A stretch of 64,000 bases of DNA, from NCBI GenBank assembly GCA_003415625.1, contig PYIU01000002.1:868001-932000 (forward strand), written 5' to 3'. Position 1 is the stretch's first letter, and every line of letters starts with the position of its first letter. Made by a program: the position numbers and the translations under genes. This DNA is from Aquanectria penicillioides. Lineage: Eukaryota; Ascomycota; Sordariomycetes; Hypocreales; Nectriaceae. Positions 33,844 through 44,938 of this stretch are shown here, one piece after another. The notes beneath the pieces are model-generated. The model was not told the origin of the DNA and ran no database searches. It worked only from the letters and a program-made list of their open reading frames with translations.

Positions 33844-36180
33844 ATGGAGCCGCGGGATCAGCATCTTCACCTCCACTACCCGGCGCCGGCAACGGAGTGG
33901 GCACAGGCTCTTCCTCTCGGCAATGGCCGCCTTGGGTGTATGATCCATGGGCGGCCGTCAACGGAGCTGTGGCAACTCAACGAGGACTCGGTCTGGTACG
34001 GCGGTCCCCAGGACAGGACGCCAAGAGACGCGTTCAAGCATCTGCCCACCCTTCGACACTTGATCCGGAATGAGAAACATGCAGAGGCTGAAGAGCTCGT
34101 GCGCACGGCATTTTTTGCCACGCCGGCGAGCATGCGGCACTATGAGCCGCTCGGGAGTTGTTACTTGGAATTTGGGCATGATGGGAAAATGAGCAATTAT
34201 CGGCGCCATCTCGATATCGGAACCGCCGTGCATACTGTCAGGTATCAACATAGACACACTTTACACGAGAGGCAGAGTTTTGCTAGCTTTCCAGACAACG
34301 TGTTACTCACTAGAATCACTTCGTCGAAGCCCATTCGCTTCGTTATTCGCTTGAGTCGGGTTGGCGAGCAAGAATGGGACTCGAACGAATTTCTCGATAG
34401 TATTCATTCCGCCGACAAGCGCATCGTCCTACACGCCACCCCTGGCGGCCGCAACAGCAATCGTTTATGCATTGTTCTGGGAGTTGAGGTGCCCAAAACT
34501 GGATCTGTCGATGCTACCGGAAATTGCCTGGTCGTTCAGTCTACTTCATGCGTGATTGCTATTGGTGCCCACACAACCTATCGCCATGCCGACCCGGAGC
34601 TGGCAGCGCGACAAGATGTCGATTCCGCACTGGCCAAGAAGTGGGAAGACCTCCTTGACGCTCACATCAAAGACTACCAAGCACTTTTTGGGAGGATTAG
34701 CCTTCGCCTGTGGCCAGATGCAGCTCACATCCCGACAGACGAGCGAATTAAGAACCAGCGGGACCCCGGCCTAGTTGCGCTATACCACAACTATGGGCGC
34801 TACCTGCTGATATCCTCAAGTCGAGACGCTCCTAAGGCCTTACCGGCGAATCTTCAGGGAATATGGAACCCTTCATTTTCTCCGCCATGGGGCTGCAAGT
34901 ACACAATCAACATCAATATTCAGATGAATCACTGGCCTGTCGGTGCCACAGATATGCTAGAATGTGCATTCCCTCTTGTTGACCTCTTGGAACGGATGGC
35001 AGTTCGAGGACGTCAGACTGCCAAAACTATGTATGGGTGCAAAGGGTGGTGCGCCCACCATAATACGGACATCTGGGCAGACACAGATCCTGCAGACCGA
35101 TGGATGCCGTCTACTCTTTGGCCGCTCGCTGGCGTATGGCTGTGTATTGACGTCCAGGAGATGCTTCGATATCATTATGATAAATCGATTCATCGGCGAA
35201 TGACGGTTTTGCTCGAAGGATGTATCGAGTTCATCCTTGACTTTCTTATCCCATCAGAGGACGGAAAATTCTTGGTGACAAACCCGTCACTTTCACCAGA
35301 AAACACATTTATTTCTGGAGATGGTTCCAAGGGTATTTTGTGTGAAGGCTCAACCATTGACCGAAGCATTATATTCATTGCCTTTGATGAATACCTTTGG
35401 TGTCACACTATATTCCCGGAGCTCACTAAAGACCATCTCGCTCACACGATACGCAACATCTTGCACCCTCCGAGTTCACTCAGTCCGGGGCTCCCAAGTA
35501 TCGTTATTAACCGCGAAGGTCTGATCCAGGAATGGGGATTAAAGGACTATGCCGAACATGAGCGAGGCCACCGACATGTGTCTCATCTATTCGGGCTTTA
35601 CCCTGGGCGCCTCATCAACCCAGATGACACTCCGGTACTAAGCGCAGCGGCAAAAAAAGTACTCCACCGCAGAGCTGCCCACGGCGGTGGACATACAGGG
35701 TGGAGTCGAGCATGGTTGCTGAACCTGCACGCGAGACTTCGTGATGCAGAAGGGTGCGATATGCATATGAACCAGCTCCTTGAAGGCTCAACACTGCCGA
35801 ATCTTCTTGACAATCACCCGCCTTTCCAAATTGATGGGAACTTTGGCGGATGTGCGGGCATCGTTGAATGCCTGGTCCAGTCGAGAAGATGCAAGGATCA
35901 AGACGGGGTGTTCACCGGCATTCACTTGCTCCCGGCTTGCCCAGAAGGATGGAAATCTGGTAAAGTGGAGAATATTCGCGTCCTAGGTTGGTGGAAGGTA
36001 TCATTTGCTTGGGAAGATGGTACGATCCAAGGTCAAGTGACCTTGGTTCATTCACCAGGATTGTCAACTCGTATTGGCGTCCGGGGTGTTGCGTCAAATG
36101 ATTACGTCAAATTTTCGCCAAGTAGCGATGGGGCGCCTGTTAGCATCGAAGCAAGTTTGTTAAAGAATAAGGTCATATAG
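33844..36180 (+). CDS. Glycoside hydrolase family 95 (alpha-L-fucosidase/alpha-L-galactosidase type), intracellular
   Basis: One uninterrupted exon of 778 residues, the full family length. The start MEPRDQHLHLHYPAPATEWAQALPLGNGRLGCMIHG matches the GH95 N-terminal domain (PLGNGRLG, NEDSVWYGGP). The catalytic (alpha/alpha)6 domain follows with LPANLQGIWN, the N356-x-N358 pair in YTININIQMNHW, SLSPEN (E486), GHRHVSHLFGLYPG, GGGHTGWSRAW and FQIDGNFG (D664). From the known bifidobacterial 1,2-fucosidase, E486 should be the general acid and D664, aided by the two Asn, the base; this mapping is from motif order and spacing. The enzyme inverts at alpha-1,2-linked L-fucose or L-galactose. It has no signal peptide, so it should act in the cytosol on imported oligosaccharide, in line with the divergent transporter gene. 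Codon use is like its neighbours. Confidence 0.93.
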   Translation: MEPRDQHLHLHYPAPATEWAQALPLGNGRLGCMIHGRPSTELWQLNEDSVWYGGPQDRTPRDAFKHLPTLRHLIRNEKHAEAEELVRTAFFATPASMRHYEPLGSCYLEFGHDGKMSNYRRHLDIGTAVHTVRYQHRHTLHERQSFASFPDNVLLTRITSSKPIRFVIRLSRVGEQEWDSNEFLDSIHSADKRIVLHATPGGRNSNRLCIVLGVEVPKTGSVDATGNCLVVQSTSCVIAIGAHTTYRHADPELAARQDVDSALAKKWEDLLDAHIKDYQALFGRISLRLWPDAAHIPTDERIKNQRDPGLVALYHNYGRYLLISSSRDAPKALPANLQGIWNPSFSPPWGCKYTININIQMNHWPVGATDMLECAFPLVDLLERMAVRGRQTAKTMYGCKGWCAHHNTDIWADTDPADRWMPSTLWPLAGVWLCIDVQEMLRYHYDKSIHRRMTVLLEGCIEFILDFLIPSEDGKFLVTNPSLSPENTFISGDGSKGILCEGSTIDRSIIFIAFDEYLWCHTIFPELTKDHLAHTIRNILHPPSSLSPGLPSIVINREGLIQEWGLKDYAEHERGHRHVSHLFGLYPGRLINPDDTPVLSAAAKKVLHRRAAHGGGHTGWSRAWLLNLHARLRDAEGCDMHMNQLLEGSTLPNLLDNHPPFQIDGNFGGCAGIVECLVQSRRCKDQDGVFTGIHLLPACPEGWKSGKVENIRVLGWWKVSFAWEDGTIQGQVTLVHSPGLSTRIGVRGVASNDYVKFSPSSDGAPVSIEASLLKNKVI

Positions 36181-36487
36181 AGGATAGAGATGGGGAAGAT
36201 GATGTATGAATGCATGAATCGAATTTCATTTTTGAGCCTGAGCTGAGGTCTCTACTTATTTATTCTTCATTTAATATCCATCGTCTTTAGTTACTTAAGT
36301 AGTCTACACATTGCATTTTATCGACCATACTTGGACATGAGCAATCTAAACCCTGATTCTATTCCATTATGAAGGGCGGTCAGTCGTATGGGAATTTGTA
36401 GAGTACGAGTTCGTCACTGGTTTCATGTGGAAAACAATCTTGTCTAAATGCCTGACGTGACACCTGTACTTAGGCTGAATGCAACCG

Positions 36488-36505
36488 CTTCCACAACCAT
36501 CCCTT
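36488..36505. repeat. 18-bp direct repeat, copy 1
   Basis: CTTCCACAACCATCCCTT is identical to 37312-37329. The two copies bracket the gene fragment at 36557-37116. Confidence 0.85.
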
Positions 36506-36556
36506 GACCGCATGAAACAGAACTGAAATGGTCGTCGGTTAACTGAAGATGATTCG

Positions 36557-37116
36557 ATGACCCTCTTTCTGGAGTGTATCTTCCAAGTCTGCGTTGGCAG
36601 AATGGTCGTCGCACACAGGGATCGAAATGCGGCTGTCAAGAGGGAAATGCAATCCAAGTATACCGATTTCATAGGCCTACGCTTGATATCGCGCTCTACA
36701 GTCCCCTCGCCTTTGCATTTACACACATGGTTCATGGGTGGCATATGCGGACTGGATGGCTACTCGATGTAACTAAACTCGAAGACCGCATTGACGCCAA
36801 TAATAGAATACTCATCGAACTACATTCAAGCAACTCTTTAAAGTTGAACTACCATAAGTCTTATTATCCGGCACTGAAGGGCCTGGTTCTTGGCATTCAA
36901 GCGTCGTCGCAATGGGTTAACGAGAGCATCAACCCAGGCCCCTATAATGCTCGACTGGAAAGGTCAGAATTCGAATATAGCGATGCCGTCGATGCCTCAT
37001 TGTTCGACGGAGAGGAGAATATGGCCCGGGATGATTTTAAAGAGGATCTAGGTGGCGATGGTTTGGAGTGCGAAGTGTCTTGGGAGGAGGAAATTGACGA
37101 TGAGGACTTAGACTAG
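36557..37116 (+). pseudogene. Fragment of an unrecognised gene with acidic C-terminus
   Basis: Two frames read like pieces of one protein. The first begins at the ATG at 36557 (MTLFLECIFQVCVGRMVVAH, then RDRNAAVKREMQSKYTDFIG). The second runs to a stop at 37116 (LEDRIDANNRILIELHSSN, SLKLNYHKSYYPALKGLVLG, SEFEYSDAVDASLFDGEENM, SWEEEIDDEDLD). I found no plausible GT...AG intron joining them, so a frame-breaking change between about 36660 and 36780 is likely. The tail is very acidic. No family recognised, and no signal peptide or membrane segment. It could instead be a small intact gene whose first exon I cannot see. Confidence 0.35.
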
Positions 37117-37311
37117 AAGTAATCAATAAAATGCTTGGACATGTGCCAGATACAATGATTTTTCAACTAAATATTCTCACTCTGGATACAAAACGATTTG
37201 AGCTAATCACCCATTCCAGTCTCTGATTTGGAGCCAGCATCCCAAACCTTGCGGCTCTTGTATCTTGGAAACTCATCCCCCCGTGTGTGATACGATACCG
37301 ATAGTAAATCA

Positions 37312-37329
37312 CTTCCACAACCATCCCTT
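37312..37329. repeat. 18-bp direct repeat, copy 2
   Basis: Exact copy of 36488-36505, about 820 bases downstream of it. Surrounding bases are only weakly similar. Confidence 0.85.
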
Positions 37330-37400
37330 ACGGTTGGAAACGTAAGGACTTGCGCTCATTTCTTTTATGCAAGGCTTTACAGATTTCCAGAATGCCTGAA

Positions 37401-38067
37401 TTAGGTCCCACGCAACCAGGCTTCCCAAACATCACGACTCTGGTATCGCGCAAAGATTCTGGCCCCCGTATCATTGTCCAAAGACTTGAGTCCGAGGAAG
37501 GTCAAAACCTCTCCCTTGCCGTCTCTCTGATGCTCTTCAACCATGGAACATAGGAGTCGGAGCGCACCAAGCACCTCTGCGCGTGAGGTGGTGTCGGCGC
37601 ACTGGATTTGGATGTCGTGGATAAGTCCACACTCCGTCTTTTTGCCACTTAGATCTAGAAATCCACCCACAGCTGCAAAGTGAGTCAAATCGAGACCAGT
37701 CGTCATGGTTGGACCGGCGTTGGGGAGGAATGTACTCGTCATGACCTCGGATTTGAGGTGGACATTGTACAAATCTTCTCTACTTCGATAACATTCGAAG
37801 GCGAGCATATTGTCGGTGCGGGATGGATTGGAGGCGTGTTCGAGAGGGATGCCAAAGTAGTATGTCAAAGTGTTGGGTTCATTATCGAAAACGTACTCTG
37901 CAAGTTTGTCATACGCAGCTTGCCACTGGAAGGCGAGGATTAATATCTCTGTAAGGAATTCAGCTTATATGGTCGCATAGAGAACTCACATCGTCATATC
38001 TGTCAGGAACAATGTTGCAATTCCCAAATAGGAAAAACCGATCAGTCAACGGAATTGTTGCAGTCAT
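37401..38067 (-). CDS. ABM-domain (antibiotic biosynthesis monooxygenase-like) protein
   Basis: Two exons (38067-37990 and 37946-37401) give about 207 residues. The proposed 43-bp intron joins YDD to ILILAFQWQAAYDKLAEYV; it is short, but donor gtgagt and a ctgaat branch site are present. The second exon reads NEPNTLTYYFGIPLEHASNP ... MLAFECYRSREDLYNVHLKSEVM, a typical ABM ferredoxin-like half, and then a second similar half (LTFLGLKSLDNDTGARIFARYQSRDVWEAWL). Relatives are small dimeric barrel proteins, some acting as cofactor-free oxygenases on aromatic polyketides, many uncharacterised. From memory the family usually runs slightly past WEAWLRG, so the end may be clipped. No biosynthetic cluster is visible around it. 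Confidence 0.78.
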
Positions 38068-41000
38068 AATGAAAGCCGAGATTGCCTGGAGAGAATGGGT
38101 TATTTCACAGTGGAGTGCAATATCAACCCTCCATGGGCGACCCCATTGACTCTTTTAAATGAATCAATACCCTCTAAACAAGCTTATAGATCACTTCAAT
38201 GTCCTTCCTTCCAACAATCACACCGTGGTATTGAGCCTTGACAGTACCATCAAGCAATCTTGCGCCACCATAGACCAGGTCTCTCCTTTCATCAGGCACT
38301 CGGTATCCAGCAGCCATTCATCGGAGTTACCCTTTCGGCTGGCAAGTCACCCCTTGCCCCTCTCAGGGCGACACCTACCCCACATATCGTTTCCTGTGAT
38401 CGGTTTTATGATCTCTGAGTGGAGGCATCCCCTGTCCTGTGATGTGAGAAAGGATCAACCCCGCCTGTGCGTTTGATGACCTTCGCTCGGAAACAGGAGC
38501 CAGGAACAGGTTTGGCTAAGTTACCGCGGAAGAGATTTCACTTCATTGAGCTCCGATGTCTGTGATGTTGTAGAGGTCGCAAACCTGCAGCGTGCGGAAG
38601 ACTCGGGTCCCGTTTTCCGCTTGATGGTGGTCACAGGAATCAGCCTCAAATCTTGGCGTGGAGAAACTCCAAGGGGAACCTGGCCTTGATGGAACTCCGC
38701 AGACCAGTGACCCTGGATTGCATTTTTATACTGGCAGACACTCAGCTTCACATCGTGAAATTTGCGTAATTACTAGTATTAGAAGTGGTCTGAGTTTCTG
38801 ACATCTATATCGACCTCTCGTCACTAATCGTGACACTTGTCCGCAAACAATCTTCTCTAAAGCTTCATTCGCCATCCCTGGACTGAGGCAAACCGTGACC
38901 TATCTAGTCTACTAGGATACGGGATGCCCATCAGCTCATTCACTTCACTCTTTTCCGAAAACAACTTCGAGACTCACGTCAACACCCGCATGTCTGGAAT
39001 GTTTGAAGATGCATTTGAAGTTATTTGAAATGGAAATTTCACTGTCGACGATCTTATCTATCTCCCTACCGTTACAGAGAGCTGGCCTAGCCGTGGAACA
39101 AGTATTTTTCTCTCTGTGCATTGATGAACATCGCGGGATTGCCAATGTCTCATGGGGCATTGTTCGACATGTCACATAGTTAGCCCGACACTTACTGGTT
39201 AAAATAGATAAAGAAGAACCTTTCTTATTGTGAAATTATATTCTTTTATTTTGGCTTCTTCGATTGATGCTCGATCCTCGGCCATTGTGTACTGGAGCGT
39301 CTTGTCCACGACACCCCAAAGTCGTGTCTACGTCGGATGTCCGACCCAATAACACCCGTTCAGTGCCATGTCAAGTAGGCCGATAATAAAATAGCCACGA
39401 GTCCCGCGACTATACTCTACGAATGAAGCTTAAATCTCATTTGTGCAGTTTTGGCTTAAGGTCTCTGTCGCTTAGTGATCCGAGTGCATTCAGGTGAAGT
39501 ATTTCGCCATGGTAGTGTGATGGTTGGGATGTTCGTTCCAAAACTCGCACAGGCCATTCGATCTGAAATCTCCAAGTTGTGATTGAAGCATAATCGTCGT
39601 AAATGTTCTCCAAGTTAAGGACAGCCGAGGATGGGATTGATTTTGTTCAATAGAAGCAAACTGAGCAAAACACTACAAAAACGTTAGGAGGCGCTATATT
39701 TTTAGCGTCAAAACGATGGCTTCGTTAATATTTGCATTTCGTGATGTCTGCGTATGAGGCCATTGAGGAGAAATTGAAGCGCAAAGTTGCACAGAATTAA
39801 CTCCTGAGCTGTTTGAGTACTGATCAAGGTCGCGCGTGACCTGGAATGGTGTGGGGCTGAACCAAAACTTACAATGTGAACAGGACGCCCGAGAACACTG
39901 TAACTGAATACATCCATGAATTGGACTTCGCAGTAGTCATCAGCGCTGTCGTATTGCTTACTGTTTTAAGCACCTTGGCACGTGAAATGAAGGCATGGTA
40001 ACACCCATGTCCTCATGCCGAATTTCACAATTTGGTTTGAGACAAGATGGAATGAGAATTCTCTTTTCAAGCCAATAGGCTTATCTATATCGTCATTTCA
40101 CAATCTCTTGGGGGCACCTAAATTATCTTCAAGGCCATGCGGCTTGATCACATGAACTTGATCCTGCTTCTGAAGTAATAATCAAGCTAACATAAAGTGC
40201 GATAATGGCATTTTATCAGACTCTCTTAAGTTAAAGTAATGAAGAATATTTCATGTTTTTCGTAGTCACAATATTTTTTGTATTCCGATCCCCTTGCACT
40301 TTAATTAAAATAGTAATGCATTTGGCAGCAACATGATACTTCTCAATGATAATCAACTTAAATGGCCACAATTGAAGTATCAACGTATTTCACATTAAGG
40401 TGGTTAATTTTTTATATTTTTATATTTTTAGAATTATCCAACTTAATCTGACAAGAGTTTTATTGCTGTTTCATTGTCGTGTCATATCCTGACCCAGGAT
40501 TTGGATACCTATTTACAAGCAGGTTCTTGGCGCGAAGCTGGAGCCATGGGCAAGTGGAGACGATGATGACACCACTGCATCATTGACGTCGCCACTCAGC
40601 CATCCAGAACTGGGAAGCTGGTATTGATCCAATGCTAGGCATTCTCACCTTTCGGTTTGCCGAACCCTCTCCTTTCACTTTGTTAGCTACTAAGGAAAAA
40701 GCTTGTCGTATCTCTTCACAGAGTTTTCACACCGGTGCCCTTTTTTCCCTTGCCATTGCCGCTTGGAGTTTCGCCTCTGTCTCAGGTCGTGATAAGGACA
40801 GGTGCCCCTACCGACGGGAACCTTAGCGCCCCAGGCAGGTAGAAGCTACCGGGTAAAAAAAATCCACCCCTTTACAGGACTAGCGTTTCGGCGTCGCGGC
40901 ATCGTCAACTCCAGAGCTTCGTTCTCGCTGCGATCTATTGCGACTCTACCAACGTCGTCATCACGCTCCTTCTATCGCCGCCGTGCCTCTGTCTTCGCCG

Positions 41001-41103
41001 CTACTCTGACGCACTTGTTTAGCTGGTCTCGCTCCACCTCTCTTCCGCCGCGCGACGAGCTCCCGTCGGTCGCAGACAGCTCTGATAACAGTACAAAACC
41101 ACC
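38068..41103. other. AT-rich intergenic region, then CT-rich leader
   Basis: From 38068 to about 40480 the sequence is AT-rich with no credible frame (densest near 40180-40450), like the other decayed regions of this window. From about 40630 it becomes C/T-rich and forms the promoter and leader of the gene that starts at 41104. Confidence 0.5.
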
Positions 41104-44100
41104 ATGGCCGAGTCTGTCGGCTCGATCATGACTGGCAATGGCGCCGCCCATATCAACGGCAAGCCGAATGGCCAGCCTGTCGGCCGTCGAAGGAATGGAA
41201 AACGAAACTCAAGCGTCTTGCTCTGGACTTTGAGTGTCGTCGCCAGGTTGGTTGCTTCCGCGCTGTCCGCGTGCTTCCCTTTGTGCAGTGACATTGTGTG
41301 GCTGTTTTCACGCATGTCGCGTCTTGATAACGTCGCCGGGCTGACATCCAAGAATTAACTAGACTCTCAACGTGGGCTGCCATCCTAACAATTCTGTTCC
41401 GCTGCCCGCCGTCTCCCGAAGCCTGCGACGAAAGTTCGCCCTTCATCTGCAAGCCCTATTTCCAGGTCAAGGACGCGCTGTCACCCCATGTCCAACCATA
41501 CTACAACCAATATGCCGCGCCCTACGTCGAGGTAGCACGCCCATACTATGAGATTGCCGATGACAAGATCTGGAAGCCGACACGCGCATATGCAATCCAG
41601 TATGGAGCCCCCTGGGTTGAGAAGGCCCAAGAGCACGCTCGAGTGCAATGGGAAAAGAACGGACAACCTCAACTGGTTAAATACCAAGACCTTGTCCACG
41701 AGAAATATGAACAGGATGTTGCCCCGTATGTGAGCCGAGCTACCAACACAATTGGGCCTTACTACGATATTGCTCGCACCAATGCCCTCCAAGTGTTTTA
41801 CGAGTATATCCTTCCCAGCTACGAATTTGTTCACCCATACGCAATCCAAGGCTATGATGCCGCATCCGACTTCACAACTACAACGGCCCTCCCCACTGCT
41901 TCTTGGGCATGGAATAAGACTTACGCCTTCGTGAATGCTCAAGTCTGGCCTCATTTGCGTGTTGTATACATTGAAAATGTGGAACCTCAACTGGTTCGTA
42001 TCGGAGAGCGACTCGGGCGCTTCAAGGATCAAGACAAGGCCAAGAGCTCTTCGGACAAAGCCACGATGAGGTGAGTTATCCCAAGCAATATATTCTACGG
42101 AATGTAAGGGGCCTTTCCAACTAACATGCATGCAGCGCCGTGCCTGATTCTACGCCTTCGTCCTTCGTCAAGCCAGCCCCTCAAAGCACAACCTTGTCGG
42201 AGACTACATCTGAGCAACCCGAGGCTACCCAGAGCCCCGAACCAGAGGTCATTTACGACACTGATAGCAAAACTCAATCCGGGTTAGATCTCGAAAGCCT
42301 GACCGAACAGTATATCAACCCCGTGAAGCCACCCGAGGTAGCTGAGAACGAGAGTGAAAAGCGCAGGAAAGCCCGTGAAATGGTAACTCAGGATCTTGCT
42401 ACATGGCAGAACAAGTTCGCAGCTCAGGCTGATGATGGAGCTACTGATTTGGAGGAGCGAGTCCATGAAATCGCGAAACGGATGATTGAGCATAACGCCA
42501 AGACTACTGGTAGGGAGCTCTTTGACCAACTCGAGTCAACCATCGAACTGGAACTCCTGGAACTTAGATCCAAAATCTCATCCCTGGTCGAGGTTGCTGA
42601 TGAGCGCCCTGACAGCGTGCATGGTCAAGTAATCGATGCTGTTCGATCGGCTGGCATGGCCATCAAGAAACGTGCCCAAGCCATCAGACAATGGCGCGAA
42701 GTCTACGACAAGGAGTTGCAGAACACTGTAATTGCTGTTGCAGACATCCACTTCCAGATCCTCGATGAGACTAGAAATCTTGCTTTGCAACACATCGGTA
42801 TGAGATGGGCTTGGACTGACGGCATTACGTACAAGGATTGGGCAAAATACCATGAATTGAAGACTACACTCAACGAATGGACCGAACAACTCAAGCAACT
42901 CATTGTCACTCATCCATCCTTGCTCGAGGCCCAAGATGCATCGGCGCAGGTGGAAGATGAGGGTATGGAAATCGCCTCCGCCGCGGCCAAGGAGCTGGCC
43001 AGACTCAAGGAAGTCGCTCGCTGGAAGATCACCGCCAAGGACGCTTCAGAGAACTTTGATAGTGAGGATATGAAACTAGCCGCCGAGGCAGCAGAAACAG
43101 CTGCCATTCAAGCTACTGTTGAAGAGAGTCAAACTGAGGTGCCTTCTGTTGACCAACTGCTTTCCGACATCACGGAAGACCCCGAGGCTACCGAATTTGT
43201 GCCCGCAGAGGATGAGGCAGCTCCTCCTGTTTCTGTCACCCAATCGGATTCTATTTTCCAAGATTTCGATTCCTTGGTCGAATCCTCTAGCGGAGAGGCT
43301 ACTTCCTCAGCATCCGATGCTCCTGTTGCAGCCGATGGCGAAGATGATGCTTTCCCAACCAACTCGGCCGACGCACCTGAGCTCCCTGACGACCTCGACG
43401 AAGGCCCTCGTTTCTCCACCCAGGTGGAGGAGACACTAAGCAGCCTTGCGGATGACTCCGTGGGAACTGTGGAGGACCTACCATCGGCTGTTCCTGAATT
43501 TGTAGACGGCACTGCCGAAAGTGCCGTTACACCTATCTCTGAAGTTGACTCTGCCGAACCCGAGGAATTTACCTCTACTGAGGTTCTTGCTTCAGAGGCT
43601 TCAGAGGCATTGATGGGAGACTCTTATACCATCATTAGCAACGACAGCGAGGAGTCGGCCGTCGTGAATGATGATGACGCCATTGACACTGAAATCGAGG
43701 ACGACCATGTTATTCGTCACGACCAGGCGCCGCTTTCTGACGACAAACCCATTAAACCTGTGATGTTTGGTGCTGCCGCCCAGAAGGTTCCTAACCGACA
43801 GCCTGTCCTAGAAGATTACGACGAAGATGACGAACAGCACGTTATTGCGAAGGCCACCAACGCAGCCCAGGCGGCCTACTCGACCGCTGTTTCCCGTGCC
43901 TCCGAGCAATATACCAGCGCACTGTCCGTCGTTTCCGCACAGATTTACGGCACTCCTAAGCCTGTTCATGGACAACTCCTTTCTTCCGTCTCAGCCGCTT
44001 ATCAGAATGCCATCTCGGCGGCTGGCGAAAGACTCAACAATGCTGTGGATGCCGCTGCGTCTGGGATCAAGGGCACACCTGCGACTACTACCACCACCCC

Positions 44101-44938
44101 TACCTTGGACTGGGAACACGCCGAGTCGATTGCCGCCCAACGACTTAACGAGGGACGACTCTGGGCTGAAGTTCAGTATCAGAGCGCGTTGATTGCCTTG
44201 GGCCTCGCTACCGCCACACCCACCCCGTCATCAGCCATGGATAAATACTACGAGCGGGCAAAGTTCAACTACTACGCCGGCCTTGGAATTGCCCAAGACC
44301 GATATTATAGCTTTATCGCCAGTGCCTCATCGGCATTTTCCTCATTCACGGCTACCCCTAGCCCAACTCCCACCAATCTTGCCGCGTCTGCTTCATCTAT
44401 GGCATCGAAAGCTCACCAGTCAGCTGCTTCTGCAATCTCTGCCGCAGGGAGTAGCATTGCGTCTGCTGCAAAGGCCGTAGATGACTCGGTTTCATCTGTT
44501 GTTGACTCTGCCAACGAGCAAATTTCGAATGCTGGTCTGGCTCTTGCTGACACGTGGAACATTGCCATTGCCGAAATCAGTGCCCAAGTCTACGGGGAAC
44601 CGACTCAAACAGCCCAGATTGCCTGGTATGAGCACATCTTTAGCGATGTTAGCTCTTATGCTGCTGCAGCAACCAGTGTTGTATCGGACAAGGCCAAATC
44701 TGCCTCAGGGTCGGCTGCTACTGCGTCTGCGGATGCATCAAAGCAGTATAAAGAAGTAAACAAGCTTGTGTCGGAGCTTGTTAGCGGAAAGGAACCGTCA
44801 TTCACCCAGAGCGTCTTCTCGAGACTCCAAGCGGTTTACGCTACGGCGGCCGCAAGTGTGGAGAGCCTGGCAAGTGTGGCTAGCCAGGCGACAGAAGCTG
44901 TCAAGGAGAAGGTTCAGAACAAGAAAGACGAACTGTGA
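41104..44938 (+). CDS. Large membrane-anchored Ala/Ser-rich conserved fungal protein, function unknown
   Basis: Three exons (41104-41246, 41363-42070, 42136-44938) encode about 1217 residues. The ATG has an ideal context (accATGG). Introns of 116 bp (donor gttggt, unusual) and 65 bp join VVAR to LSTWAAILTIL and ATMS to AVPDST. A basic N-terminus (GRRRNGKRN) precedes one hydrophobic segment near residues 40-60, so a membrane anchor is likely. Next come PYY/PYV-spaced repeats (residues ~75-230), a predicted helical region with Trp-rich TWQNKF...QWREVYDKELQ...MRWAWTDGITYKDWAKYHEL, a long acidic stretch, and a C-terminal third of Ala/Ser amphipathic repeats with SAQIYGTP and SAQVYGEP copies. In databases such proteins have, as I recall, been mislabelled as a homeobox factor; no homeodomain is visible. 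The repeats recall lipid-surface-binding apolipoprotein or perilipin helices, which is only an inference. Confidence 0.88.
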
